From positions 1-5,202 of the forward strand of contig JBCCGK010000219.1 of NCBI GenBank assembly GCA_039029315.1: a stretch of DNA of 5,202 nucleotides, written 5' to 3'. The notes beneath the pieces are model-generated. The model saw only the letters and a program-made list of their open reading frames with translations. It was not told the origin of the DNA and ran no database searches. Source of the DNA: JBCCCJ01 sp039029315 (GTDB lineage Bacteria; Bacteroidota; Bacteroidia; J057). Shown here piece after piece: positions 1-5,202 of this stretch (position 1 is its first letter; every line of letters starts with the position of its first letter). Both the position numbers and the translations under genes were made by a program.

Positions 1-1
1 A

Positions 2-283
2 TACCTGCTCGCTTTTCTGGATTATCCCTTATTCCCCTTACACAATAATATGGCCGAAAGAGGGGCTAGGAGAATTGTCAGAAAAAGAGATATCTCTTTT
101 CACACATGGTCCAAGAGAGGAACCAGGATCAGAGACGCATTTCTTTCCCTAGAACAAACGGCCAGAAAACTACAGATGGACTTCTTTCAATACATCATCG
201 ACAGAAACAATAAACAATATCAAATCCAAAGTTTGGCCATAAGTTTAGAAAAAGCTTACATGAAAAATACCTCAGATTTTTGA
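2..283 (+). CDS. IS66-family transposase, C-terminal fragment (5' end outside window)
   Basis: The frame is open from the window edge, so the gene starts to the left and only the last 93 residues and the TGA stop are visible. The fragment carries PLHNNMAERGARR at residues 12-24, the NNxAER signature of IS66-type DDE transposases, in which the Glu (residue 19 here) is the last catalytic acid. It is followed by the usual basic stretch and by a helical tail with FLSLEQTARKL and FFQYI, as expected after the catalytic core. The family catalyses DNA-cleavage and strand-transfer steps that move the element. An ATG at position 50 is internal and cuts into the signature, so it is not the start. No tnpA or tnpB partner is visible and I could not identify the right terminal repeat downstream. 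Whether the full gene is intact cannot be judged. Family assignment is from motif recognition only. Confidence 0.82.
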   Translation, partial: YLLAFLDYPLFPLHNNMAERGARRIVRKRDISFHTWSKRGTRIRDAFLSLEQTARKLQMDFFQYIIDRNNKQYQIQSLAISLEKAYMKNTSDF

Positions 284-304
284 GCGCATTCGATTCTGTT
301 CATC

Positions 305-336
305 AAAAAATAAAAAACGTCCCTCTATGGAAGAGG
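305..336 (-). terminator. Candidate factor-independent terminator, minus strand
   Basis: Read on the minus strand, a 5-bp stem CCTCT/AGAGG (322-326 with 332-336) with a 5-nt loop is followed after 4 nt by TTTTTTATTTTTT (317 down to 305). This is the layout of an intrinsic terminator, although the stem is short. It would stop leftward transcripts, for example readthrough from sucC 500 bp upstream, before they run antisense into the transposase. An AT-rich chance arrangement is possible. Confidence 0.35.
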
Positions 337-348
337 TCGACAGTACTG

Positions 349-454
349 ATTATCACGAATGATTTCATAAAGGTCCTTGGCGGTTTTTGCGAAAACCGCC
401 TATAAAGCCAATGGCTTGTAATGTTGACCCTTGTACAAAATCATTCGTGATAAT
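349..454. repeat. 106-bp palindromic element with perfect 17-bp terminal inverted repeats
   Basis: The arms ATTATCACGAATGATTT (349-365) and its exact reverse complement (438-454) enclose 72 bp. Inside are a perfect 9-bp hairpin with a TGCG loop (GGCGGTTTT 379-387 with AAAACCGCC 392-400), a 5-bp hairpin AAGCC/GGCTT (405-409 with 413-417), and a 4-bp closing pair GGTC/GACC (372-375 with 426-429). As RNA or single-stranded DNA this would fold into a three-way-junction shape. A run of ten T (468-477) lies 13 nt past the right arm. No coding capacity is seen. It could be a MITE (a TA dinucleotide lies near each outer edge, at 351-352 and 451-452, but that is automatic in a palindrome), a REP-type element, or a structured RNA. 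No family was recognised. Confidence 0.7.
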
Positions 455-752
455 GTTTAGTATGTAATTTTTTTTTTGCTGTGAAGTGAAGTTAGGTAAC
501 CCATATTAGTTTTCCAACTACTCATTTGTAAAACTTACAAACGCAAATCAGTTGGATGAGCCCTAAAAACCATATAATGTATTGACGGATACAAGGCTTC
601 ACATGAGCACATTTTGGGCAGACAACAATCTTTTCCAAAGCAAATGATTCGCAGATTCCTGAAACCAAGAATATCATATTGAATCTATCCCTTTATTCCA
701 AACAGGTGGGCCGGACCGAAAATCCGTGTGGTGGATAGGTCGTGCGTAGGCC

Positions 753-844
753 TTGGTTGGGATTTTCTTGATTTTTGCGCCACTTTTCATCAAGGAAAAG
801 TGGCAATGAAGACCTAAAATCAATGAAAAAACTCCCTAACCCAA
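753..844. repeat. Long imperfect inverted repeat overlapping the sucC stop codon
   Basis: The core is a perfect 10-bp hairpin, GCCACTTTTC (779-788) with GAAAAGTGGC (795-804), and a 6-nt loop. Outside an asymmetric internal loop, the strands pair again: TTGATTTT (768-775) with AAAATCAA (816-823), TTTTC (763-767) with GAAAA (825-829), GGGA (759-762) with TCCC (833-836), TT (757-758) with AA (838-839), and TTGG (753-756) with CCAA (841-844). Only short bulges interrupt it. The right arm covers the TAG stop (836-838) and last codons of sucC. On the minus strand it sits exactly where the sucC mRNA ends, so it may act as a 3' stabiliser or terminator, but no T tract follows the core hairpin. It may equally be a dispersed intergenic repeat. 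Confidence 0.65.
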
Positions 845-2053
845 CACCTCCTTCACCCGCGCAGCAGCATCTTCCAGAGTAATGGCTGAGGTAACTTTCA
901 GGCCAGACTCATCGATGATCTTGGCTCCCAGTTCTGCATTGGTTCCCTGAAGTCGGACGATGATTGGCACAGGAATTTCTCCAATATTTTTATAAGCCTC
1001 CACTACCCCATTCGCTACGCGATCACAGCGAACAATCCCACCAAAGATGTTGACAAGGATCGCTTTGACATTGGGGTCTTTGAGGATGATTCGGAATCCT
1101 TTTTCAACAGTTACGGCATTGGCTCCCCCACCGACATCAAGAAAGTTGGCAGGATCTCCTCCAGAAAGCTTGATCATGTCCATCGTAGCCATCGCCAGAC
1201 CAGCACCATTGACCATACAGCCGACATTCCCATCCAACTTGATATAGTTGAGATGATATTCTGAAGCTTCTACCTCTAATGGATCTTCCTCAGCGGTGTC
1301 GCGCATCGCAGCGATATCCTTGTGGCGATAAAGTGCGTTGCTATCAATACTCATTTTACAATCGACAGCCAATACTTTGTCATCTGCAGATTTGAACAGC
1401 GGATTGATTTCAAGCATATCTGCATCCAACCCTTTGTATGCAGCATAGAGTTTGCCGATAAATTTGGTTCCATTCTTGAATGCGAGTCCAGACAAGCCCA
1501 AGCCATAGGCAATCTTGCGAAGTTGGAAGCCCTGCAAGCCAACAGCAGGGTCTATCCACTCCTTGATGATTTTTTCGGGTGTTTTTTCAGCTACCTCCTC
1601 AATGTTTACTCCCCCTTCACTGGAAGCAATGATGACATCCTTTCCGGTTTCCCGATCCAGCATCATGCTCAGATAGAACTCTTTACGCTCACTTTCTCCT
1701 GGATAATACATATCCTGGGCAATCAAAACTTTGTTGACGGTATTGCCTCCAGTAGCTGCATTCTGGATGGTCACAAGCGTTCCTCCCAAAATACTTTCTG
1801 CTGCTTCTTTGACACCATTTACGCCTTTGGCCACGATCACCCCGTGAGCACCAGTCTCCTTGACAGTCCCTTTTCCACGTCCACCAGCATGAATTTGCGC
1901 TTTTACAACAAAGAATTTCCCATCAGGGCCATCCTCATATAAAGTAGTTGCAGCGGCAACAGCATCTTCAACTGTTTCAGCGACGATGCCTTCCTGAATA
2001 GGCACACCATAAGATTTGATGAGCTCTTTGGCTTGATATTCGTGGAGTTTCAT
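836..2053 (-). CDS. sucC: Succinyl-CoA synthetase (succinate-CoA ligase), beta subunit
   Basis: This 405-residue protein is the nucleotide-binding subunit of the cytoplasmic TCA-cycle enzyme that interconverts succinyl-CoA plus NDP and phosphate with succinate plus NTP and CoA. Visible landmarks are the ATP-grasp start MKLHEYQAKELI, VVKAQIHAGGRGKG (49-62), the Mg-site segment LEINPL (214-219) with the following Asp231, GNVGCMVNGAGLAM (275-288), GGDPANFLDVGGGAN (298-312), LVNIFGGIVRCD (333-344) and RLQGTNAELG (367-376). Length and motif order fit a complete protein. The start at 2053 is chosen because the homologous N-terminus begins there; an in-frame ATG at 2116 would add 21 unrelated residues and lies inside the promoter. 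No Shine-Dalgarno sequence is seen, normal for Bacteroidota. sucD, which encodes the CoA-binding alpha subunit, is not adjacent; the gene seems to be transcribed alone. Nucleotide preference (ATP or GTP) cannot be told from this reading. Confidence 0.97.
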   Translation of the reverse strand: MKLHEYQAKELIKSYGVPIQEGIVAETVEDAVAAATTLYEDGPDGKFFVVKAQIHAGGRGKGTVKETGAHGVIVAKGVNGVKEAAESILGGTLVTIQNAATGGNTVNKVLIAQDMYYPGESERKEFYLSMMLDRETGKDVIIASSEGGVNIEEVAEKTPEKIIKEWIDPAVGLQGFQLRKIAYGLGLSGLAFKNGTKFIGKLYAAYKGLDADMLEINPLFKSADDKVLAVDCKMSIDSNALYRHKDIAAMRDTAEEDPLEVEASEYHLNYIKLDGNVGCMVNGAGLAMATMDMIKLSGGDPANFLDVGGGANAVTVEKGFRIILKDPNVKAILVNIFGGIVRCDRVANGVVEAYKNIGEIPVPIIVRLQGTNAELGAKIIDESGLKVTSAITLEDAAARVKEVLG

Positions 2054-2086
2054 TATTTTTAAGGTAAATGGTCCAAATAATCTGCG

Positions 2087-2117
2087 CAAAATTACATCCC
2101 TTCGGGTATTTTTCAAA
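2087..2117 (-). promoter_or_regulatory. Bacteroidetes-type housekeeping promoter of sucC
   Basis: On the minus strand TTTG (2117-2114) is followed after exactly 19 bp by TAATTTTG (2094-2087). This matches the Bacteroidetes primary-sigma consensus of a -33 TTTG and a -7 TAnnTTTG at the usual spacing. Transcription would begin near 2080-2083, leaving a leader of about 30 nt before the ATG at 2053. The match is complete at every specified base. Confidence 0.8.
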
Positions 2118-2299
2118 TCTTTATCTCAATACTGTGGAACATTATGAATCTTCGCTGGGTCTTTTGTTTGGAATCTTTGCCGTTCACTCCTTGATCGCCA
2201 CCTTATTGAGGAAGGACTTCCCTTGATTCTGCCTACATCTAGCACGATTCACGTTTTTTCTTTTATCAATCCTGTGCAAATACACATTGATTTATTCCC

Positions 2300-3907
2300 A
2301 TGGCAAAAAAACGGACATTCAAGATCAGTACTGGCCTCGTTTTCGGGTGGTTGGGACTATTAGTCGCAGTCGGATTCTTCTGGTTGCGCGCAGATGAGAC
2401 AGGAGATCAGTTGGTCGAATTGTTTCTTAGAAATCAAGCGCATGTAGAAGGAAGCGTGAAATCTGTTGACAAACAATCGCAACTGCTGAAAATAGCAATG
2501 CGTGAGCAGATTGCTGCCGACACCAACAAACAACATGCAGGCTTGTTGGATACGCTTCAGCTTGTTGGGCAAGAAGTCGAAGCGGTGCTTGCACGTCTCA
2601 ATGTGCATTTGCATCAGTTGGACAGTATTGGAGGCAGAATTCCGGGTACGCTCGAATATCAGCGTCCTGCCGAGGCAGGAGCGAATATCGCATATTGGGA
2701 TACTCATCGCCCAAACCTGGAATCATTGCTGGGAGACTTTGGAAATTACGTGACAACTCTTACCAAAAGTGAAAGTCAGGAAGAAATCGCTGATTTTAGC
2801 CATTGGCAACAGCTCCCGCTGGAGGGACCAGTAGCTGCCAATATCGCCTTGATTCAGGGAATCAAACTGGAAGTCCTGCAAGCAGAACGTCAGTTACTCG
2901 ATCTGTACAACCAGCGGCTAGGCGTATCGGACTATCAGGCGAATCGACTCATTCCCTGGGCGATGCCCAAATCGGAATCAGCACTTGTGGGCATGCCATA
3001 TGAAATCCGTCTCGGATTTATGGCCACCACTGATGCAGTACCTCCCACCTTCTCCAGTCCAAGCGGCAATATCACCCTGGATGAAGCGTCCGTGTCTACT
3101 GCCATCCTGACCGTTGTTCCCAACAGTTCCGCCATTCCTTTTGGCCAAAAAGAGGGTAGTCAGACTTATTCTGCTACCATAAAAATCCCTAAACTGGGGG
3201 GTGGACATGAATATCTCGACATTGAGAATGAATTCCCGGTCAGAACTCCTGTCGCCACCATCCAACCGAGAAAAGGCTATTTCCTATACCGCTATTGTGC
3301 CAATGATATTCGCATAGAGATTCCGGAATTGCAGGAAGTCAACAATCTCTCCATATCTGCTACCCAAGCGCAAGTTACTCCTAGCCAGAATGACCCAGGG
3401 CTCTTCCGCATTTATCCAGTTGGAAATCAGGCAGAGTTACGCGTTTCCTCCTTCTACAACGGCAGAAAATCCCTCATTTCTTCCATCCCCGTTCAGGTGG
3501 TCACTCCACCTAAGCCACGGATCGAATTATTGGTCAATGGAGAAGCCTATGAAGGGGAAGTGCCTGTCTCTAGAGGCAGTATTGTCGAAGTGCGCGTAAT
3601 CCCCAATATCGAATTCCAGCAGATGTATGAAGAAGATGCGAATTATGGCATCAACTCCATAGAAGTAAGAATGCAGGGGACAGGCACACAGGAAATTGTG
3701 AAAGTGGAAAATGGCTCTGAAAATGCCTGGCTGGAACCTGTCCAGCTCTCTCTGGCTACCTATGAGTTAGCTCCCAGCGAAAACGGGAAGGTGATTCCCA
3801 TCATCATCAGAGTAGAAGGGCTCTATCAGAAAAATCATATGCAAAAAAGAATCCCTTTTACAGATCTGTCTATACAAGAGCGAACGAGAATCCTATTTGT
3901 TCGTTAA
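2300..3907 (+). CDS. Orphan GldM-like type IX secretion/gliding family protein (divergent)
   Basis: This 535-residue protein has one N-terminal membrane helix (about 11-29) and a large periplasmic part, the architecture of GldM/PorM. In that family GldM pairs with GldL as the proton-driven motor and reaches through the periplasm to the GldK/GldN ring. Recognisable family segments are a helical domain at 36-210, including PLEGPVAANIALIQGI and a following ERQLLDLYNQ helix; the linker PKSESALVGMPYEIRL (223-238); FPVRTPVATIQPRKGYFLYR (312-331) followed by NDIRIEIPEL, which matches the GldM strand pattern ending in the 'Y-G-x-x-NP' region; and a beta-rich end (395-535) resembling the last two domains. 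Length is close to typical GldM (a little over 500). The usual first-helix signature (PRQKMI..MYLV..ALLALNVS.E) is absent. No gldK, gldL or gldN lies in the window. The ATG at 2300 is bounded by an in-frame TGA at 2288. No promoter was found in the 182-bp gap before it. Remote homology read by eye; a specialised paralogue is most likely. Confidence 0.72.
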   Translation: MAKKRTFKISTGLVFGWLGLLVAVGFFWLRADETGDQLVELFLRNQAHVEGSVKSVDKQSQLLKIAMREQIAADTNKQHAGLLDTLQLVGQEVEAVLARLNVHLHQLDSIGGRIPGTLEYQRPAEAGANIAYWDTHRPNLESLLGDFGNYVTTLTKSESQEEIADFSHWQQLPLEGPVAANIALIQGIKLEVLQAERQLLDLYNQRLGVSDYQANRLIPWAMPKSESALVGMPYEIRLGFMATTDAVPPTFSSPSGNITLDEASVSTAILTVVPNSSAIPFGQKEGSQTYSATIKIPKLGGGHEYLDIENEFPVRTPVATIQPRKGYFLYRYCANDIRIEIPELQEVNNLSISATQAQVTPSQNDPGLFRIYPVGNQAELRVSSFYNGRKSLISSIPVQVVTPPKPRIELLVNGEAYEGEVPVSRGSIVEVRVIPNIEFQQMYEEDANYGINSIEVRMQGTGTQEIVKVENGSENAWLEPVQLSLATYELAPSENGKVIPIIIRVEGLYQKNHMQKRIPFTDLSIQERTRILFVR

Positions 3908-3935
3908 GTGGATGTACCATTCATTCTCTTAACAT

Positions 3936-4349
3936 ATGAGACCGATATACTTCTCAGTTCTGATTCCCATATTCAGTCTTATTATTTCGGGTTGCGATCC
4001 TGCAGTAGAGTATTCCCGGGTCCTGCAAAATGACTCTGACTATGATCTATGGGTAGTCAGGGACAGTGCACATGTCAGGGATAGTAGTCTGCTGTTAGCG
4101 GGGATGTCTCAGACGCTTTGGGATATATGGCATATTGGCAATGTCGGTTTATACGAATCATGTCCTGGAACCGAAGCAATTCCTGAACCTTCTATATTCA
4201 GCGTTCATGTCAAAAATAGAGATTCTTTGAGCGTAAAAGGAGATCTCCATGCCAGTGAAGGCTGGATCTATAGCATTCTGAGTCAAGGTCCATTTGGAAG
4301 TGGAATGTGTGAATGCAGAAGAATTCTTACCAATACAGATATCGACTAA
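3936..4349 (+). CDS. Small predicted lipoprotein, probably co-transcribed with the GldM-like gene
   Basis: The 137-residue product starts with a type II signal peptide: Arg2, a hydrophobic core (4-16) and the lipobox IISG-C with the lipidated Cys at 20. The mature part, about 118 residues, is polar and probably beta-rich. It carries three further cysteines (76, 125, 127), the last two as a CEC near the end, so a disulfide or metal site is possible. Residues after Cys20 (DPAVEY) do not form the acidic KDD-like export signal of surface lipoproteins, which suggests a periplasm-facing anchor; this is weak inference. The start is fixed by an in-frame TAA at 3930. It follows the GldM-like gene by 28 bp on the same strand, with no terminator between, so an operon is likely and a functional link is reasonable. 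I do not recognise the family and assign no function. Confidence 0.78.
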   Translation: MRPIYFSVLIPIFSLIISGCDPAVEYSRVLQNDSDYDLWVVRDSAHVRDSSLLLAGMSQTLWDIWHIGNVGLYESCPGTEAIPEPSIFSVHVKNRDSLSVKGDLHASEGWIYSILSQGPFGSGMCECRRILTNTDID

Positions 4350-4386
4350 CCAGTTTTCGGCCTGATCCTTCCTCCCAAAAGCAGAA

Positions 4387-4413
4387 GTGGATACCTGATT
4401 GACAGATATCCAC
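4387..4413. terminator. Hairpin between convergent genes, possible bidirectional terminator
   Basis: GTGGATA (4387-4393) pairs with TATCCAC (4407-4413); after one C/A mismatch, CTG (4395-4397) pairs with CAG (4403-4405) around a 5-nt loop ATTGA. It lies in the 90-bp gap where the lipoprotein gene and the membrane-protein gene converge. No real T tract follows on the plus strand; on the minus strand the downstream sequence TTCTGCTTTT is only moderately T-rich. Termination is inferred from location. Confidence 0.5.
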
Positions 4414-4439
4414 CCGTGATCGGACAAGTTACAATGTTC

Positions 4440-4820
4440 TTATGAAGCTTTGGCAAACATGCTCCTAGATCGATCCTCTGTAGATTGCTTTCGCATCTTA
4501 CTCAGAACGATCAAATTGGTGAAGTGAATGGCGGCCAGAACGATCATGATGATACCCAGCTTATAACTGAGCTTTTCGAGCATGTGTTCTGAGTTCTGGA
4601 TACTCATGCCTATGTTCATGGTTAAGCTGATATAGCCTATGTTCAGCAGATAAAAACCAGTCAATAACAATCGATTGATACTGTCTGCAAGTGTCTCATT
4701 GTTCGGAAAAATATCCAGCAAGAAGGCTCTCCCGTTTCGGAACAAAATCCACCCCACACCAATGGTCAACGCGATGCTGATGTTGATGTAAAGCAGGTAA
4801 GTGATCATTGTGAGTGTCAT
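4440..4820 (-). CDS. Conserved three-helix integral membrane protein of unknown function
   Basis: The 126-residue protein has three predicted membrane helices: about 6-27, 50-69 and 87-107. Between helices 1 and 2 is a polar loop LFRNGRAFLLDIFPNNETLA, leading into DSINRLLLTGFYLLNIGY. This pattern resembles a small family of uncharacterised membrane proteins that I recall from several phyla (FKNGR..L.D.F..NE.LADS.N.LL..GFYL.N.GY); I have no functional assignment for it. The end is basic and soluble (108-126, KMRKQSTEDRSRS). An in-frame stop lies just upstream, so the ATG at 4820 is the first candidate; the ATG at 4808 would remove four residues and is also acceptable. The gene stands alone and converges on the GldM-like/lipoprotein pair, so no shared operon. 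No clear Bacteroidetes promoter was seen in front of it. Confidence 0.82.
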   Translation of the reverse strand: MTLTMITYLLYINISIALTIGVGWILFRNGRAFLLDIFPNNETLADSINRLLLTGFYLLNIGYISLTMNIGMSIQNSEHMLEKLSYKLGIIMIVLAAIHFTNLIVLSKMRKQSTEDRSRSMFAKAS

Positions 4821-5005
4821 GAGTGAAAGTCTTTATAGGTAAAAAGAAAGTGTATTAAATTTTCATATCTTTCAATTTATACTGAAAGTTCTGATAAAAG
4901 GTTTCACTCTGCGAAAAAAAAATATTTATCCCTCTCAGTTTGACTTTAGCCAAAATGGGAATTCAAATTTCTTTACCATACACTATTACAAGTTTAGGCG
5001 AGCTG

Positions 5006-5088
5006 GCCCCCAAAATTCGGCAGCGCACCAGACCAACCGATCGGTAAACTGGGGTGGATTTGTGAGTTGGGCTTAGAATTTTGGCGGT
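5006..5088. repeat. 83-bp structured inverted repeat
   Basis: CCAAAATTC (5010-5018) pairs exactly with GAATTTTGG (5076-5084), and beyond one C/C mismatch CC (5007-5008) pairs with GG (5086-5087). Inside, CCAG (5028-5031) pairs with CTGG (5049-5052) and encloses the perfect palindrome ACCGATCGGT (5036-5045). The nested arrangement suggests a folded nucleic acid or a mobile-element remnant. It is directly followed by a second hairpin (5096-5125). Family not recognised. Confidence 0.5.
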
Positions 5089-5095
5089 TTTTACG

Positions 5096-5125
5096 CAACT
5101 TTTTGCGAATGCGCTCAAAAAGTTG
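5096..5125. repeat. Perfect-arm hairpin with extended stem
   Basis: CAACTTTTT (5096-5104) pairs with AAAAAGTTG (5117-5125). The stem continues with GCG (5105-5107) and CGC (5112-5114) past a 2-nt bulge, leaving a 4-nt loop AATG, 12 bp in all. No T tract follows on either strand, so a terminator role is doubtful. Its right half, read on the minus strand, matches the sequence across the stop codon of the transposase at the left end of the window. Confidence 0.6.
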
Positions 5126-5202
5126 AGGGAACCGAACAGCTTAACCCAAACCAAAAGGCTTAATGTATACGGAAATGAACTGTTCGAGAGAAGCATTTCT
5201 TG

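Larger units (their letters stand above)
284..835. other. Gene-free, AT-rich interval between the transposase and sucC
   Basis: No open frame here has a plausible protein; the ATG-started frames seen are about a dozen residues long. Besides the terminator candidate, the 106-bp palindromic element and the long repeat next to sucC (each listed separately), it contains a nested inverted repeat at 514-555. That repeat has CCAACT (514-519) pairing with AGTTGG (550-555) outside and TTTGTAA (525-531) pairing with TTACAAA (535-541) inside. Positions 556-752 hold nothing I can name. The interval looks like insertion-element debris or a landing zone beside the transposase. No tRNA or known RNA family was recognised by eye. 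Confidence 0.6.
4821..5202. other. Gene-free right end of the window
   Basis: No convincing coding sequence is seen. The stretch 4821-4960 is very AT-rich (including nine consecutive A near 4914-4922) and should contain the promoter of the membrane-protein gene, but no good TTTG/TAnnTTTG pair is present. From about 5006 onward composition changes and inverted repeats dominate (listed separately). A further 7-bp pair, CGAACAG (5133-5139) with CTGTTCG (5180-5186), brackets 40 bp. A 77-codon open frame on the minus strand (4963-5196) looks accidental. Confidence 0.55.

Noticed and set aside
377..388. 12-mer TTGGCGGTTTTT shared with 5081-5092
   Set aside because: A 12-base match is about what chance gives in a 5.2-kb window, and the flanks do not extend it.
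284..835. Search for tRNA, CRISPR repeats or a known RNA family
   Set aside because: No T-loop consensus, no regularly spaced direct repeats and no familiar RNA core were found by eye; only inverted repeats are present.
1322..1942. 206-codon plus-strand open frame
   Set aside because: It lies entirely antisense within sucC, whose protein is unmistakable; its translation shows no family features. It is a coding shadow.
2054..2116. 21-residue N-terminal extension of SucC
   Set aside because: Not homologous to SucC and encoded by the promoter region.
2149..2179. Possible promoter for the GldM-like gene (AATCTTTG at 2172-2179)
   Set aside because: The -7 box has the wrong first base, there is no TTTG/TTG 19 bp upstream, and it lies about 120 bp before the start codon.
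2141..2191. 16-codon open frame between sucC and the GldM-like gene, a possible leader peptide
   Set aside because: No repeated regulatory codons, no attenuator hairpins with it, and no promoter in front.
4846..4878. Possible promoter for the membrane-protein gene (minus strand TTG, 18 bp, TACACTTTC)
   Set aside because: The -7 box breaks the TAnnTTTG pattern at two places; in such AT-rich DNA this match carries no weight.
5066..5145. Integron attC-like core sites (GTTGGGC at 5066, GCTTAAC at 5139)
   Set aside because: Both strands give GTTRRRY before RYYYAAC, the reverse of the order within an attC site, and there is no integrase or cassette structure.
4963..5196. 77-codon minus-strand open frame in the right-hand gene-free stretch
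   Set aside because: No recognisable family, composition unlike the neighbouring genes, no start context, and it runs straight through two strong inverted repeats that better explain the sequence.

Overview
The window looks like chromosomal DNA from a Bacteroidota (Bacteroidetes) species. Three things point there. A GldM-type protein, a component of the type IX secretion/gliding machinery known only from that phylum, is encoded at 2300-3907. A textbook Bacteroidetes promoter (TTTG, 19 bp, TAATTTTG) lies in front of sucC. None of the genes has a clear Shine-Dalgarno sequence. Genus cannot be read from the sequence.

Layout, left to right. Positions 2-283 (+) are the C-terminal end of an IS66-family transposase that enters from the left edge. 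Positions 284-835 carry no gene but hold several inverted repeats: a small hairpin with a T tract on the minus strand (305-336), a 106-bp element bounded by a perfect 17-bp inverted repeat (349-454), and a long imperfect inverted repeat (753-844) that runs into the stop codon of sucC. sucC itself (836-2053, -) encodes the succinyl-CoA synthetase beta subunit and has its own promoter at 2087-2117; sucD is not in the window.

Divergent from sucC is a probable two-gene unit: an orphan, divergent GldM-like protein (2300-3907, +) and, 28 bp downstream, a small lipoprotein (3936-4349, +). A convergent gene for a three-helix membrane protein (4440-4820, -) faces them, with a hairpin in the 90-bp gap between. 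The right end (4821-5202) has no convincing gene. It is rich in inverted repeats and contains a 23-nt segment matching, in inverted orientation, the sequence across the transposase stop codon at the left end.

The ordinary part is sucC (TCA cycle). The parts worth a second look are the GldM-like protein standing without gldK, gldL or gldN, its lipoprotein partner, and the structured intergenic elements. Nothing here is a demonstrably new system; the GldM-like/lipoprotein pair is the best candidate for an undescribed envelope module.
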